From G942493375 sp942493375 (GTDB lineage: Bacteria; Armatimonadota; UBA5829): a stretch of DNA of 64,000 bases. Location of the stretch: assembly GCA_942493375.1 (NCBI GenBank), contig OW818698.1:7750001-7814000 (forward strand), given 5' to 3'. Made by a program: the position numbers and the translations under genes. This document shows, piece after piece, positions 8,580-16,446 of the stretch. Each line of letters opens with the position of its first letter. Within the stretch, counting starts at the first letter, position 1. Below the pieces are notes generated by a model. It made no database searches. It saw nothing but the letters and a program-made list of their open reading frames with translations, and was not told the DNA's origin.

Positions 8580-8932
8580 GATAATCACTCACCAATAAAT
8601 ATAAAAATCTGGAACATGATTCCCTGATTTTATGCGCAATTTTCTGCACAGCAGGCTCCATATCTGTTTCCATTTTTCCATAATTATCTTTGTGATTAGG
8701 ACTGGTAAATTTGCCAGCAATGATCTGTCCTGCATATTGCAGAGCTGAATATTACTTTTTTGAAAATATTTCAGATATATATCCGAAAAAATGACCAGTA
8801 TGGGGTTTCATGAACGTCTAACAGTAATATAGAGTATTTATAGGTGCCGTATATCCTCCAAGAAAGTCGGAGAGCATTAAATTTCGTGCCTGGCGGCATT
8901 GGATGGTATAATATTATCGGAGAGAAAACAAA
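8580..8932. other. Divergent intergenic region (353 bp)
   Basis: It lies between the divergently transcribed CAP-domain gene and the first M48 protease gene, so it should hold both promoters. No RNA gene or repeat family member was recognised. An extended -10 element for the protease gene is listed separately. Confidence 0.6.
8904..8912 (+). promoter_or_regulatory. Extended -10 promoter element before the M48 pair
   Basis: TGGTATAAT is a perfect -10 hexamer with the TGn extension. It lies about 20 bases before the ATG at 8933 and just ahead of the ribosome site GGAGAG. No good -35 hexamer was found, which is usual for extended -10 promoters. Confidence 0.5.
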
Positions 8933-10102
8933 ATGTATCATACCTTAAAACATAGATTATCCGGATTATACATAGTATTTGCCATCGTAGCTATGCTCAC
9001 AGTATCGCCAACACACTTGTGGGCAGGTATAGAAAATGACCTGGGAGAGAATGAAGTCAAACTGGGACAGGAAGCTGCCGACCAGTTGGCTAAAGAATCG
9101 AAACTCTCTACAAATGAAGCGGACCTGGCAAAACTCAGAGCTATCGGTAATAAAATAGCAGACGCAGCAAACAAAACGGAGTTCAAGGCGTATTACGGCA
9201 ACTCCCGCATAACCCCATTTAAATACACTTTTAACATAGTAGAAGACGATGAAATCAACGCATTCTGCGTCCCTGGTGGATTTGTATATGTCTGCAGAGG
9301 TCTTCTGGATTTTGTTCAATCTGACGATGAACTTGCCGCTGTCCTCGCACACGAAATCACTCACGCTTCTCATCACCACATGGTCTATCTACTGAGAGAA
9401 CAATCAGCCATAACCACAAAAAGTGCGTGGATACTGCTGGCGGGATTGCTTGGTGGAGGCGGTGGAGATAATATCTCCAACCTTATGCTGGGAACTCAGC
9501 TATATACTATAGCCAGAATCAATAATTATGGCAGAGAAGCTGAGCGAGATGCTGATAATGGCGCTGTTCATTATCTCACAAAGACAGGATACAATCCCGT
9601 AGGTATGCTGACATTCCTTGAGAGACTTGCTCAAAAACCGGAACTGGTAGACCAGGGCATATATAGATCTCACCCCGAAAATGTTGAACGTATATCTAAT
9701 GTCCGGGGACTGATCAATGAGCTTGGCGTCCCCATTGAAAGATGGCGTACGACCAAGTTTGCCAAAATAGGTGTCAACTCAGTTGAACAGGCTGGCGTAC
9801 CGATCATTCAGGTAGTCCTGAATGACACTGTGATACTAAAACCTGCACCTTATGGAGAAATGTCTGCAGAACAGAGAGCATATGAGGCAGCTGATAGACT
9901 TGAGAAAGCTCTTCAGACCAATCTTATGTACTACGAAGTGAGTTCTGCAAATGGAGTCCTCAAAATCAGAAAGCAAGCTGTTGTGTCAGTAACTGATGCA
10001 GATGCAAAACGAATGGGAAAGACTCCTGCCCAGGTGGCAGATGAAGCAGCTAACGTTGTGCGCACAATCATCTGGAATCTGGCGCTGACTACGATACACT
10101 AA
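8933..10102 (+). CDS. M48-family zinc metalloprotease (BepA/YfgC-like), exported
   Basis: A 389-residue protein with an N-terminal signal sequence (residues about 1-31). The M48 domain has the zinc-protease motif H140-E141-I-T-H144 followed by a His-rich stretch, and the downstream third ligand in REAERDADNGA. Flanking blocks GGFVYVCRGLLDF and DDELAAVLAH are typical of periplasmic M48 proteins that handle misfolded outer-membrane proteins. A C-terminal domain of about 130 residues follows. The ATG follows GGAGAG. A paralogue of the same length lies 59 bp downstream on the same strand. Confidence 0.9.
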   Translation: MYHTLKHRLSGLYIVFAIVAMLTVSPTHLWAGIENDLGENEVKLGQEAADQLAKESKLSTNEADLAKLRAIGNKIADAANKTEFKAYYGNSRITPFKYTFNIVEDDEINAFCVPGGFVYVCRGLLDFVQSDDELAAVLAHEITHASHHHMVYLLREQSAITTKSAWILLAGLLGGGGGDNISNLMLGTQLYTIARINNYGREAERDADNGAVHYLTKTGYNPVGMLTFLERLAQKPELVDQGIYRSHPENVERISNVRGLINELGVPIERWRTTKFAKIGVNSVEQAGVPIIQVVLNDTVILKPAPYGEMSAEQRAYEAADRLEKALQTNLMYYEVSSANGVLKIRKQAVVSVTDADAKRMGKTPAQVADEAANVVRTIIWNLALTTIH

Positions 10103-10161
10103 TCTTGATGTCTCATAATGCATATGCCTTGCTTCTGCTCTAAGTATATGGAGGATACAAA

Positions 10162-11334
10162 ATGTTGCACTGCTTGAAATGCAAGATAGTCAGGATTTGG
10201 TATGCTGTTATAATTATGCTTGCTGTAGCATTACCATCGGTTGGATCGTGTGCGGATATCGAGACGTACCTGGGAAAAAGTGAATTAACACTTGGCCAGT
10301 TAGCGAAAATTGAACTTCTAAAAGAATGTAAGTTTTCTACTAATGCAATTGATCTAGCTAGAGTTCAGGCAATTGGCAACAAAATAGCAGACACAGCCAA
10401 TAAAGATGAGATCAAGGCTGTATATGGAAACTCTCGCATCACCCCATTTACGTATACATTCGACGTTATCGAAGATGAAGAAATCTCCGCGTATAGTCTG
10501 CCTGGTGGTTTTGTATATATCAGCAGCGGGCTCATCAAGTTTGTGCAATCCGATGATGAACTAGCCGCAGTCATTGCGCATGCAATCACCCACGCATCTC
10601 ACCACCATATTATTTATCTAATGCAAAAGCCAACCGTGATACCAGAGAGAGTCTGTGGTGGTTTCTGGTTGTGGGATATGCTCATCGAAGGTGAAGCCAA
10701 AGGTGTATACAATCCGATGCTGGCACATCAATTATATACAGTAGCCCGAATTGATCGCTATGCCAGAGATGTCGAATGTGATGCAGACAGCGGCGCTGTG
10801 CAGTACCTTATTGAGGCTGGCTACAATCCAGTAGGTTTGTTAACGTATATTGAGAGGTTTTCTCAATTCCAAAAGCAATGTGGTCAAGACATGCACCGTT
10901 ACCCACAGAGCCCTGAACGCCAGTGCAATGTCAAACTTCTACTGAATAATTTGCACATCCCCATAGAACGCTGGAAAACAACAAACCTGGCAAAGATAGA
11001 GATCAGAGAAGCTCCAAAAGTTGATCCACCATTGGCTTATATCGCGATCAATGGAGCCCTGTTGTTTAAAGCTACAGCTTCTGGAGATCAGTCTGCTCTA
11101 CAGAGAGTTCGTAAGTTGGCTGACAAACTTGAGGAAGCATTTAAATCCGAATTGCATCCTTATGATATTACAGCAGACGCAAGTGGAGCTCTCTATATAA
11201 AGAAAGACTGCATATTTTCAGTGACCGAAGCAGACGCTATAAACATGAAAAAGAGCCAGGCACAAATTGCAGAGCATGCAGCAAATAACATACGCGATGT
11301 TATATGGAAAGGTATGGTTGACGCCACGCCTTAA
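10162..11334 (+). CDS. M48-like paralogue with catalytic Glu replaced (probable pseudoprotease)
   Basis: The 390-residue product aligns without gaps to the upstream M48 protein over at least the first 150 residues, but the HEITH motif reads H140-A141-I-T-H144. The codon is GCA at 10582-10584 where the paralogue has GAA. Both zinc-ligand histidines and the third-ligand region (VECDADSGA) remain, so it could bind zinc but should not cut peptides by the usual mechanism. The frame is intact, so it seems maintained, perhaps as a partner or regulator of the active copy. The N-terminus is a signal sequence; VGSC30 could be a lipobox. The ATG at 10162 follows GGAGG. Confidence 0.85.
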   Translation: MLHCLKCKIVRIWYAVIIMLAVALPSVGSCADIETYLGKSELTLGQLAKIELLKECKFSTNAIDLARVQAIGNKIADTANKDEIKAVYGNSRITPFTYTFDVIEDEEISAYSLPGGFVYISSGLIKFVQSDDELAAVIAHAITHASHHHIIYLMQKPTVIPERVCGGFWLWDMLIEGEAKGVYNPMLAHQLYTVARIDRYARDVECDADSGAVQYLIEAGYNPVGLLTYIERFSQFQKQCGQDMHRYPQSPERQCNVKLLLNNLHIPIERWKTTNLAKIEIREAPKVDPPLAYIAINGALLFKATASGDQSALQRVRKLADKLEEAFKSELHPYDITADASGALYIKKDCIFSVTEADAINMKKSQAQIAEHAANNIRDVIWKGMVDATP

Positions 11335-11336
11335 CC

Positions 11337-12137
11337 CTATACCGCATCCCGCTGCCTTATGTATTCATATAAGAGCACACTGGCAGCGGTTGCTATATTC
11401 AGCGAATTGATTTTACCGAACATAGGTATCCTGACAACTGCCTCACTGCTTGCTCTTACGGTCTCTGAGATGCCTGTATGCTCGTTTCCTACAATAATCA
11501 CTGTAGGGCCGACCATGCTGACTCCTGTGTGCAGAGTGTCACAGTTTGCTGAACTTGCAATCACGCGGTAGTTCGCATTGTGCGCTGCGTCCAGGACTGC
11601 CTGCACATCGGGCTCAATACATATTGGCACCGTGTATACTGCTCCCCTGGAGCCTCTAACGGTCTTACGGTTGAATGGTTCTACACTATTGCCTGCTAAA
11701 ATCACAGAATCCACGCCTGCAGCATCGGCACATCTCAAAAGCATCCCCAGATTGTCGGAGTTTTCGCATGATTCGATCATAAATACGAACCCGGTCCCGG
11801 AGAACACTGTCTGCAGACTGGCAAGCACTCTGTCAACAACAATCAGGCACTCCGGCACAGGTTTGGCATCCAGTATTTTTGACAACAGTCCTGAACTACA
11901 GACAAAACATTCAGCTCCACGCTCTGAAGCAAGCTCAGCTATCTCGATCCCGGAAGCTGATGAAGCAAACTTGTCTGTCAGCAATAATGATCTTACTTTG
12001 CCACCATAACTGCAGGCCCTGCGTACAAGCTCTTCACCCTCTGCAAAATAACAAGAGTGCAGTGCACGCCCCTCAGCAGTCTGTGTCTCACGTATAAGTT
12101 TTACAAGCGGGTCTTTTTGACCTGATACTGATGTCAT
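11337..12137 (-). CDS. SpoU/TrmH-family RNA 2'-O-methyltransferase
   Basis: A 266-residue SPOUT enzyme that transfers methyl from S-adenosylmethionine to a ribose 2'-OH of rRNA or tRNA. An N-terminal substrate-binding domain of about 100 residues comes first. Then come the trefoil-knot motifs: motif 1 NSDNLGMLLRCADAAG, motif 2 VIIVGNEHTGI and motif 3 IPMFGKINSLNIATAASV. Motif 1 has Asp where many family members have Gly before the Asn. The target nucleotide cannot be told from sequence. The ATG at 12137 has GGAG six bases upstream. It converges on the pseudoprotease gene with a 2-bp gap. Confidence 0.85.
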   Translation of the reverse strand: MTSVSGQKDPLVKLIRETQTAEGRALHSCYFAEGEELVRRACSYGGKVRSLLLTDKFASSASGIEIAELASERGAECFVCSSGLLSKILDAKPVPECLIVVDRVLASLQTVFSGTGFVFMIESCENSDNLGMLLRCADAAGVDSVILAGNSVEPFNRKTVRGSRGAVYTVPICIEPDVQAVLDAAHNANYRVIASSANCDTLHTGVSMVGPTVIIVGNEHTGISETVRASSEAVVRIPMFGKINSLNIATAASVLLYEYIRQRDAV

Positions 12138-12150
12138 TTGATACTCCGGA

Positions 12151-12171
12151 GTTATGAGTTATGAATTATGA
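12151..12171. repeat. Heptamer tandem array (GTTATGA type)
   Basis: Three units GTTATGA, GTTATGA, ATTATGA, just upstream of the methyltransferase start codon. It is directly followed by the C/G-run repeat at 12181-12219. Confidence 0.7.
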
Positions 12172-12180
12172 AAGGGAAGG

Positions 12181-12219
12181 GAATCAATCCCCCTGGCCCC
12201 CTTCTCCAAGGGGGAATAG
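12181..12219. repeat. C/G-run hairpin repeat, copy 3
   Basis: GAATCAATCCCCCTGG, a C run, then TTCTCCAAGGGGGAATAG. CCCCCTT pairs with AAGGGGG. Confidence 0.7.
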
Positions 12220-12243
12220 ATTGGTGCTTCAACATTGGTTTTG

Positions 12244-14850
12244 CTAGAACGCCTGCTCAAGCCCTAAAGTTGCAAGACCGGATGAATCGATTTTGGGGGC
12301 TGTATTGGATTTGCATGGCTCCTCAATCATCTCCCAGTCGTTAAGCTCTACACCTTTTGGCAGCAGCAGGATGCGTTCATTTTCTGTGGTCTGACAGTTT
12401 AATATTCCGGCATCGGAATCGCAGTCGTAGTTCAAGTTTTTGTATACTGAACATTCAGGCCATGGCTGCTCTATGTTTAGCTCTTCACCTCTAGTGCTGC
12501 AGATATCTATCCACATTGGTCTACCGTTCTCGATTTCGCAGGAAACAATAAAACCACCGACTGCGTGCAAAGTAAACCTGGCATTGCGGTCTATCGGCAT
12601 AGCCGGAGCGACTCTTATGACTCCGTCCCAACTCTGCATCAAAGCTTCATTTACTGCACAGGCAAAAACGCCCATAGCCTCGAGTCCTGCATGCCTGAAT
12701 GGCCATGCGGGGGAAAGGATCTTGTCCTTTGGATCTTCGCTAAAATGATCTGCATCGACAACCTTGAACTGCTTGAACGGAAGTGAGGACTCTGACTTCA
12801 TGATCTCTTTTGGACCGTAGTGAGTAAATCCATTGCAGTAGAACTGCCAGTCTGCCGGCATCTTTCCTATTGCATCCCATGTTTCACGCACTAGACCAAG
12901 CCGTGCCATAACAATGGGTACCACATCCCAACCCATCAGGCTGGGTGTGTATGTGCGAGCAACATTTCTGGCAGCTTTGAAAACTTCAGAGTCTTTGTCC
13001 TTCATTCCGATTGTCCCGCATGGGAAGATTGCAGAATATTCAGAACATGGAAATATACCGTCATAACATCTCAAGTCTCTGCTGCTGGGGTAGACGCACT
13101 TATCAGCTATCTGCGTCCTCTGTATCACATCGAATACGCCGCCTGTGAGCACTTCCACATCAGCCGGGTAGCATGAGTGGACTATCGTCTGCTTCTCTAC
13201 CCCCCACCCTGCTGCCAGGCTTAAATCGCCCTCAGCAGGTTCGCCCTTGTAAGGACCCATAGGGATGATGCCATTGCCGGTGTGTACATCAGAAAGCGGG
13301 AGAGTTACTATACGTGACGCAATCTCTTTCCAGACCTCCAGTTGAGGTTCTTCTATATTCAGGATTTCAACTGTAGCACAAGCAGCTTTAAACAGGACTT
13401 CGCCGCAGACCAGTTCAGTAATGCTGTCTTTGAGCACAATCCAGCCTTCATATCCAGTGCCTTCTTTTGCATGGTAGTATCCATCGTCATGCAAGAAGAA
13501 TCGACTCTCAAAGAATATTGCAGCGGACCGGATATATGGCCATGCTTTATCTCTGAGAAAATCGATATCTCCAGTGTATTGATACTGCCTCCAGAACTCC
13601 ATGGCAATCTGTGCAACTGGGGTATGATTTTCAGCTTCGCACTCGGAATTGCGCCCCAAACGGTCACAGACATCAGATACAAACGCTCCATCGACACCAA
13701 ACATTTCTTTCGCATCTTTTTGAGCATATCCCAGTGAATTGAAGCGGTAATCCAGATACGATTCCACCAGTTCGTGCTGGCCTGCAGCATTGAGCGGCCA
13801 GTATAATTGCTGCTGGTTCCAGTGGAAATAGAAATTCCAGTTCTGAACATCCCGGTTCCATGTCCACAAGCCATTAATAAATCTGCCAGGATATTTCCCT
13901 CTCTGAGAGCAGGCCATGTAGAAGAGTGACATATGCCAGAGGTTGTCCTGATAATCGTTTCCACATTCAACCAAAGATCGCATCCAGAACTCTTTCCAGG
14001 CAGCTTTGTGTGTATTTAGCAGGTTGCCATATTCTAGTTCATATGAAGAAGCCAATGCAGTATTGGCACTTTCCTTGCTGCCGGATTCCATTGGTGATGT
14101 AACTATGGTCCGCAATGAGAAGCTGGTTGTGCCTGATGCGTGAACAGATGCTTGTGCCGCACGGGAGTGTAAAGTGGATTGATTTGGAAATTCTTCTGAA
14201 TCCACATCGCAGGCTACTGTAAATTCACCACTGGTCAACGGATGAGTGATGTAAAGAGTCGTATCAGATACAGCCGATTTTGTGCCCTGAAGTCCCACTG
14301 TTGGGTCTCTCCGGACCAGGGCATACCAATGTGAGAATGTGCGTGAACCAAATCTTTCCAGTGTAGTGCGGATATCGACTGTCTCATTAAGGTCACTCAA
14401 GACATTAACAATAAGCGCTCCTGAATGCCAGTCTACAAATCCATCCAGAAACACTTTGCCAAAAACAGATTCAGCACTTAAATGGAAAAATCCATCCGCT
14501 ATCGACAGTCTTGCATCGAATGATTTTAAATAGAATGGGTCAAAAACGGGGAGAGTGAAATCGATATTAAGACGGCATGCATGCCTTAAAGTGGTAGCAT
14601 ATTCCTCTTCATCACTTTTCCAGTTGCCAAATCGCTCTTTGGGGGAATCATCCCACAAGTCGCTCTTGTTTATAGCGATAACAACCCGGGTAGGTTCACA
14701 CCATACTAAAGCGCCGATCTCTCCATTGCCAATCGGCAGGCCCTGGGTTGGATCTACTGGAGGATTTTTGTATACAAGGTCGTGTCGGGAAACTCTCTCT
14801 GGCCAGGATATGTTCCATTCACCTTTTTGCACATTGTAAACACTCTTCAT
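12244..14850 (-). CDS. GH95-like glycoside hydrolase (alpha-L-fucosidase type), no signal peptide
   Basis: The 868-residue protein has the layout of GH95 enzymes. An N-terminal beta domain opens with GLPIGNGEIGALVW (compare the GNG.GAM.WG motif) and DLWDD. A helical (alpha/alpha)6 catalytic region follows, with WTWNRDVQNWNFYF and HWNQQQLYWPLNAAG, comparable to the GH95 NYWP region with its catalytic Asn. A C-terminal beta sandwich holds the GGFIVSCEIENG stretch. GH95 enzymes remove L-fucose or L-galactose from glycans; the exact sugar is not inferable. I chose the ATG at 14850 because GGAG sits nine bases upstream; the frame extends to a TTG at 14865. No export signal is visible, so it probably acts in the cytoplasm. 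Confidence 0.7.
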   Translation of the reverse strand: MKSVYNVQKGEWNISWPERVSRHDLVYKNPPVDPTQGLPIGNGEIGALVWCEPTRVVIAINKSDLWDDSPKERFGNWKSDEEEYATTLRHACRLNIDFTLPVFDPFYLKSFDARLSIADGFFHLSAESVFGKVFLDGFVDWHSGALIVNVLSDLNETVDIRTTLERFGSRTFSHWYALVRRDPTVGLQGTKSAVSDTTLYITHPLTSGEFTVACDVDSEEFPNQSTLHSRAAQASVHASGTTSFSLRTIVTSPMESGSKESANTALASSYELEYGNLLNTHKAAWKEFWMRSLVECGNDYQDNLWHMSLFYMACSQRGKYPGRFINGLWTWNRDVQNWNFYFHWNQQQLYWPLNAAGQHELVESYLDYRFNSLGYAQKDAKEMFGVDGAFVSDVCDRLGRNSECEAENHTPVAQIAMEFWRQYQYTGDIDFLRDKAWPYIRSAAIFFESRFFLHDDGYYHAKEGTGYEGWIVLKDSITELVCGEVLFKAACATVEILNIEEPQLEVWKEIASRIVTLPLSDVHTGNGIIPMGPYKGEPAEGDLSLAAGWGVEKQTIVHSCYPADVEVLTGGVFDVIQRTQIADKCVYPSSRDLRCYDGIFPCSEYSAIFPCGTIGMKDKDSEVFKAARNVARTYTPSLMGWDVVPIVMARLGLVRETWDAIGKMPADWQFYCNGFTHYGPKEIMKSESSLPFKQFKVVDADHFSEDPKDKILSPAWPFRHAGLEAMGVFACAVNEALMQSWDGVIRVAPAMPIDRNARFTLHAVGGFIVSCEIENGRPMWIDICSTRGEELNIEQPWPECSVYKNLNYDCDSDAGILNCQTTENERILLLPKGVELNDWEMIEEPCKSNTAPKIDSSGLATLGLEQAF

Positions 14851-14874
14851 CACTGACATCTCCAATCTGTAATG

Positions 14875-14928
14875 AAAAAAAGGCGGATAACGGGCGGTTA
14901 TATTTAATAACGCTCGATAATCCGCCTT
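14875..14928 (-). terminator. Intrinsic terminator after the SurA-like gene
   Basis: On the minus strand AAGGCGGAT pairs with ATCCGCCTT across an internal sub-stem, followed by a run of seven T. It lies 20 bases after the stop of the 14948-15919 gene. Confidence 0.8.
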
Positions 14929-14947
14929 CTGTTTTTAATTTTTCAGT

Positions 14948-15919
14948 TTACCTGGTTGGTGGTGGGCCACCCATGCCAGGCATCATCATCGGAGACTGCT
15001 CTTGTGGATATTGGAATGTAAACATTACATCCTTCAGATTAGGATCCGTGACGGAAATCTTGGCAGCTTTTTTCTTTTCATTGAACTGCTTCTGGATATC
15101 CGGGTCCATCTGGAATGCCTGCTGGCAAACCATGTTCTCGATATCACCCTTGGCCTGATCAAAAGTTCGATCTTCCTTGGGTCTCTCAGCAAGGACCTTG
15201 AAAACAAGATACTGGCTGGGCATATTTGGGGATTTGAGTGTCAGGACTTTTGTCAGAGAATTGACAGCAGTAGACTTCATTGCGTCGAGTATCTCCGGAG
15301 ATTCACCCTTTCGCTCTGTATCCATCCACATTTTGCGTGGTCCTGTAGTTCCAGGCATAACCGCACCGTTTTTGTATGCGGCTTCCTGCATGGTCATACC
15401 TTTTGCAACATCGGCAATGATTGCCTCAATTTTAGCCTTGTCAGGACTGACGACAGCTTCTATCTGCTTCTGAGGACCATGCGAGAACACAGTTTTGACC
15501 TGCTGGTAAGCGGCTTTCAACTGTTCATCGGTAACCTTGCCAGCCTTTTTGACAATATTTACCCGTGCCTGGATACCTGTCATCTCGTCCTTGACAAGTT
15601 TTTCACCCAGCAACTCAACCTGTTGGTCGTAACTGCCATCTCTTTTGCTTGTCTCGATCATACTCGTGACTTGCTTGTCTTCGACAGGAACACCATCATC
15701 TTTGGCCCACTGAAGCAGGACCTCACGTTCGATCATACTTGTCAGAATCTGCTTACCGGCTTTGCGGTAGGTTTCTTCTAACAGTGCCGATGAGGAAATA
15801 GATTTCCCATTAACCTCAGCAACAGTCTTTGGTACATCCTTAACTTGTTTGCCGCCACACCCTGCAATAATGGGTATGACTACCGCTATAGCGGCGTACT
15901 TAAAGAATCGTGCGTTCAT
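14948..15919 (-). CDS. SurA/PrsA-like lipoprotein (parvulin-type chaperone)
   Basis: The product is about 323 residues. It starts with a lipoprotein signal (IIAGC, Cys 21), so it should be lipid-anchored outside the cytoplasm. The layout is of the SurA/PrsA type: a helical N-terminal part beginning VAEVNGKSISSSALLEE, a central region where a parvulin peptidyl-prolyl isomerase domain would sit (about 140-230) that looks weakly conserved, and a helical segment after it. The C-terminus is rich in Met, Pro and Gly (MMMPGMGG). Such proteins assist folding of exported proteins. The ATG at 15919 has GGAG ten bases upstream; a TTG one codon earlier is an alternative. Confidence 0.75.
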   Translation of the reverse strand: MNARFFKYAAIAVVIPIIAGCGGKQVKDVPKTVAEVNGKSISSSALLEETYRKAGKQILTSMIEREVLLQWAKDDGVPVEDKQVTSMIETSKRDGSYDQQVELLGEKLVKDEMTGIQARVNIVKKAGKVTDEQLKAAYQQVKTVFSHGPQKQIEAVVSPDKAKIEAIIADVAKGMTMQEAAYKNGAVMPGTTGPRKMWMDTERKGESPEILDAMKSTAVNSLTKVLTLKSPNMPSQYLVFKVLAERPKEDRTFDQAKGDIENMVCQQAFQMDPDIQKQFNEKKKAAKISVTDPNLKDVMFTFQYPQEQSPMMMPGMGGPPPTR

Positions 15920-16182
15920 CAACAGTCAGCTCCTATATATAATTTATGGCTATGCACATCGTGTTCGCACCGATATTATAACAGATTCAGATAACAAACG
16001 TTAGTGGGATTATATAAATCTTAGTGTAATATCGCTATCACGATAATAAATAACGCCAGGAAGTTTGCATATCCCGAATGATGCGCGATAATATCTAGAT
16101 AGACAATGATAGTGCAGAACCGGACTAATTGCATTTATTTGCAATATAAAATGTATGTAATAACACTTCGGAGGATTGAATT

Positions 16183-16398
16183 TTGGTTAGAAGATATAAA
16201 GTAGTAGTCACTACAGATAACACTGGCAGGGTCTCTGTGACAGTGCCAGCTATTCCAGGTGTCCACGCTGAAGCAAGCACCAGAGAACAGGCGCTTCAGT
16301 TTGCTGCTTCTGTAGTTACTGCTCACCTGAAGTCATTGGAAGCTTCAGGCAGTAAATCGCCCGATTCAGACGTTGATGCAATAGTAGTGGATATATAA
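16183..16398 (+). CDS. HicB-like small protein without a HicA partner
   Basis: A 71-residue protein with the short beta-alpha-beta HicB core: RYKVVVTTDNTGRVSVTVPAIPGVHAE is the strand-rich half, and STREQALQFAASVVTAHL the helix. This compares with the VPxLPGCxTEGxTxEEAL pattern of HicB antitoxins. It lacks the DNA-binding tail that many HicB proteins have, and no HicA toxin ORF is adjacent. A toxin-antitoxin role is therefore unsupported; it may be a stand-alone HicB-fold protein. The start is TTG at 16183, with GGAGG nine bases upstream. It lies 48 bp before the metal ATPase and may be co-transcribed with it. Confidence 0.65.
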   Translation: MVRRYKVVVTTDNTGRVSVTVPAIPGVHAEASTREQALQFAASVVTAHLKSLEASGSKSPDSDVDAIVVDI

Positions 16399-16446
16399 GA
16401 TCCCCTTTGTATCCATGCTGCTTTCATATGAGGTGGTGGTTCCGTT

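Noticed and set aside
13359..13970. Minus-strand reading frame of 203 codons inside the GH95-like gene
   Set aside because: It is an alternative frame of the same strand within a conserved enzyme, with no domain.
15002..15781. Plus-strand reading frame of 259 codons opposite the SurA-like gene
   Set aside because: It is a shadow of the lipoprotein gene. Its Cys/Leu/His-rich composition is typical of antisense translation.
16183..16398. HicAB toxin-antitoxin module
   Set aside because: No HicA-like double-stranded-RNA-binding ORF is adjacent on either side; only a HicB-fold protein is present.
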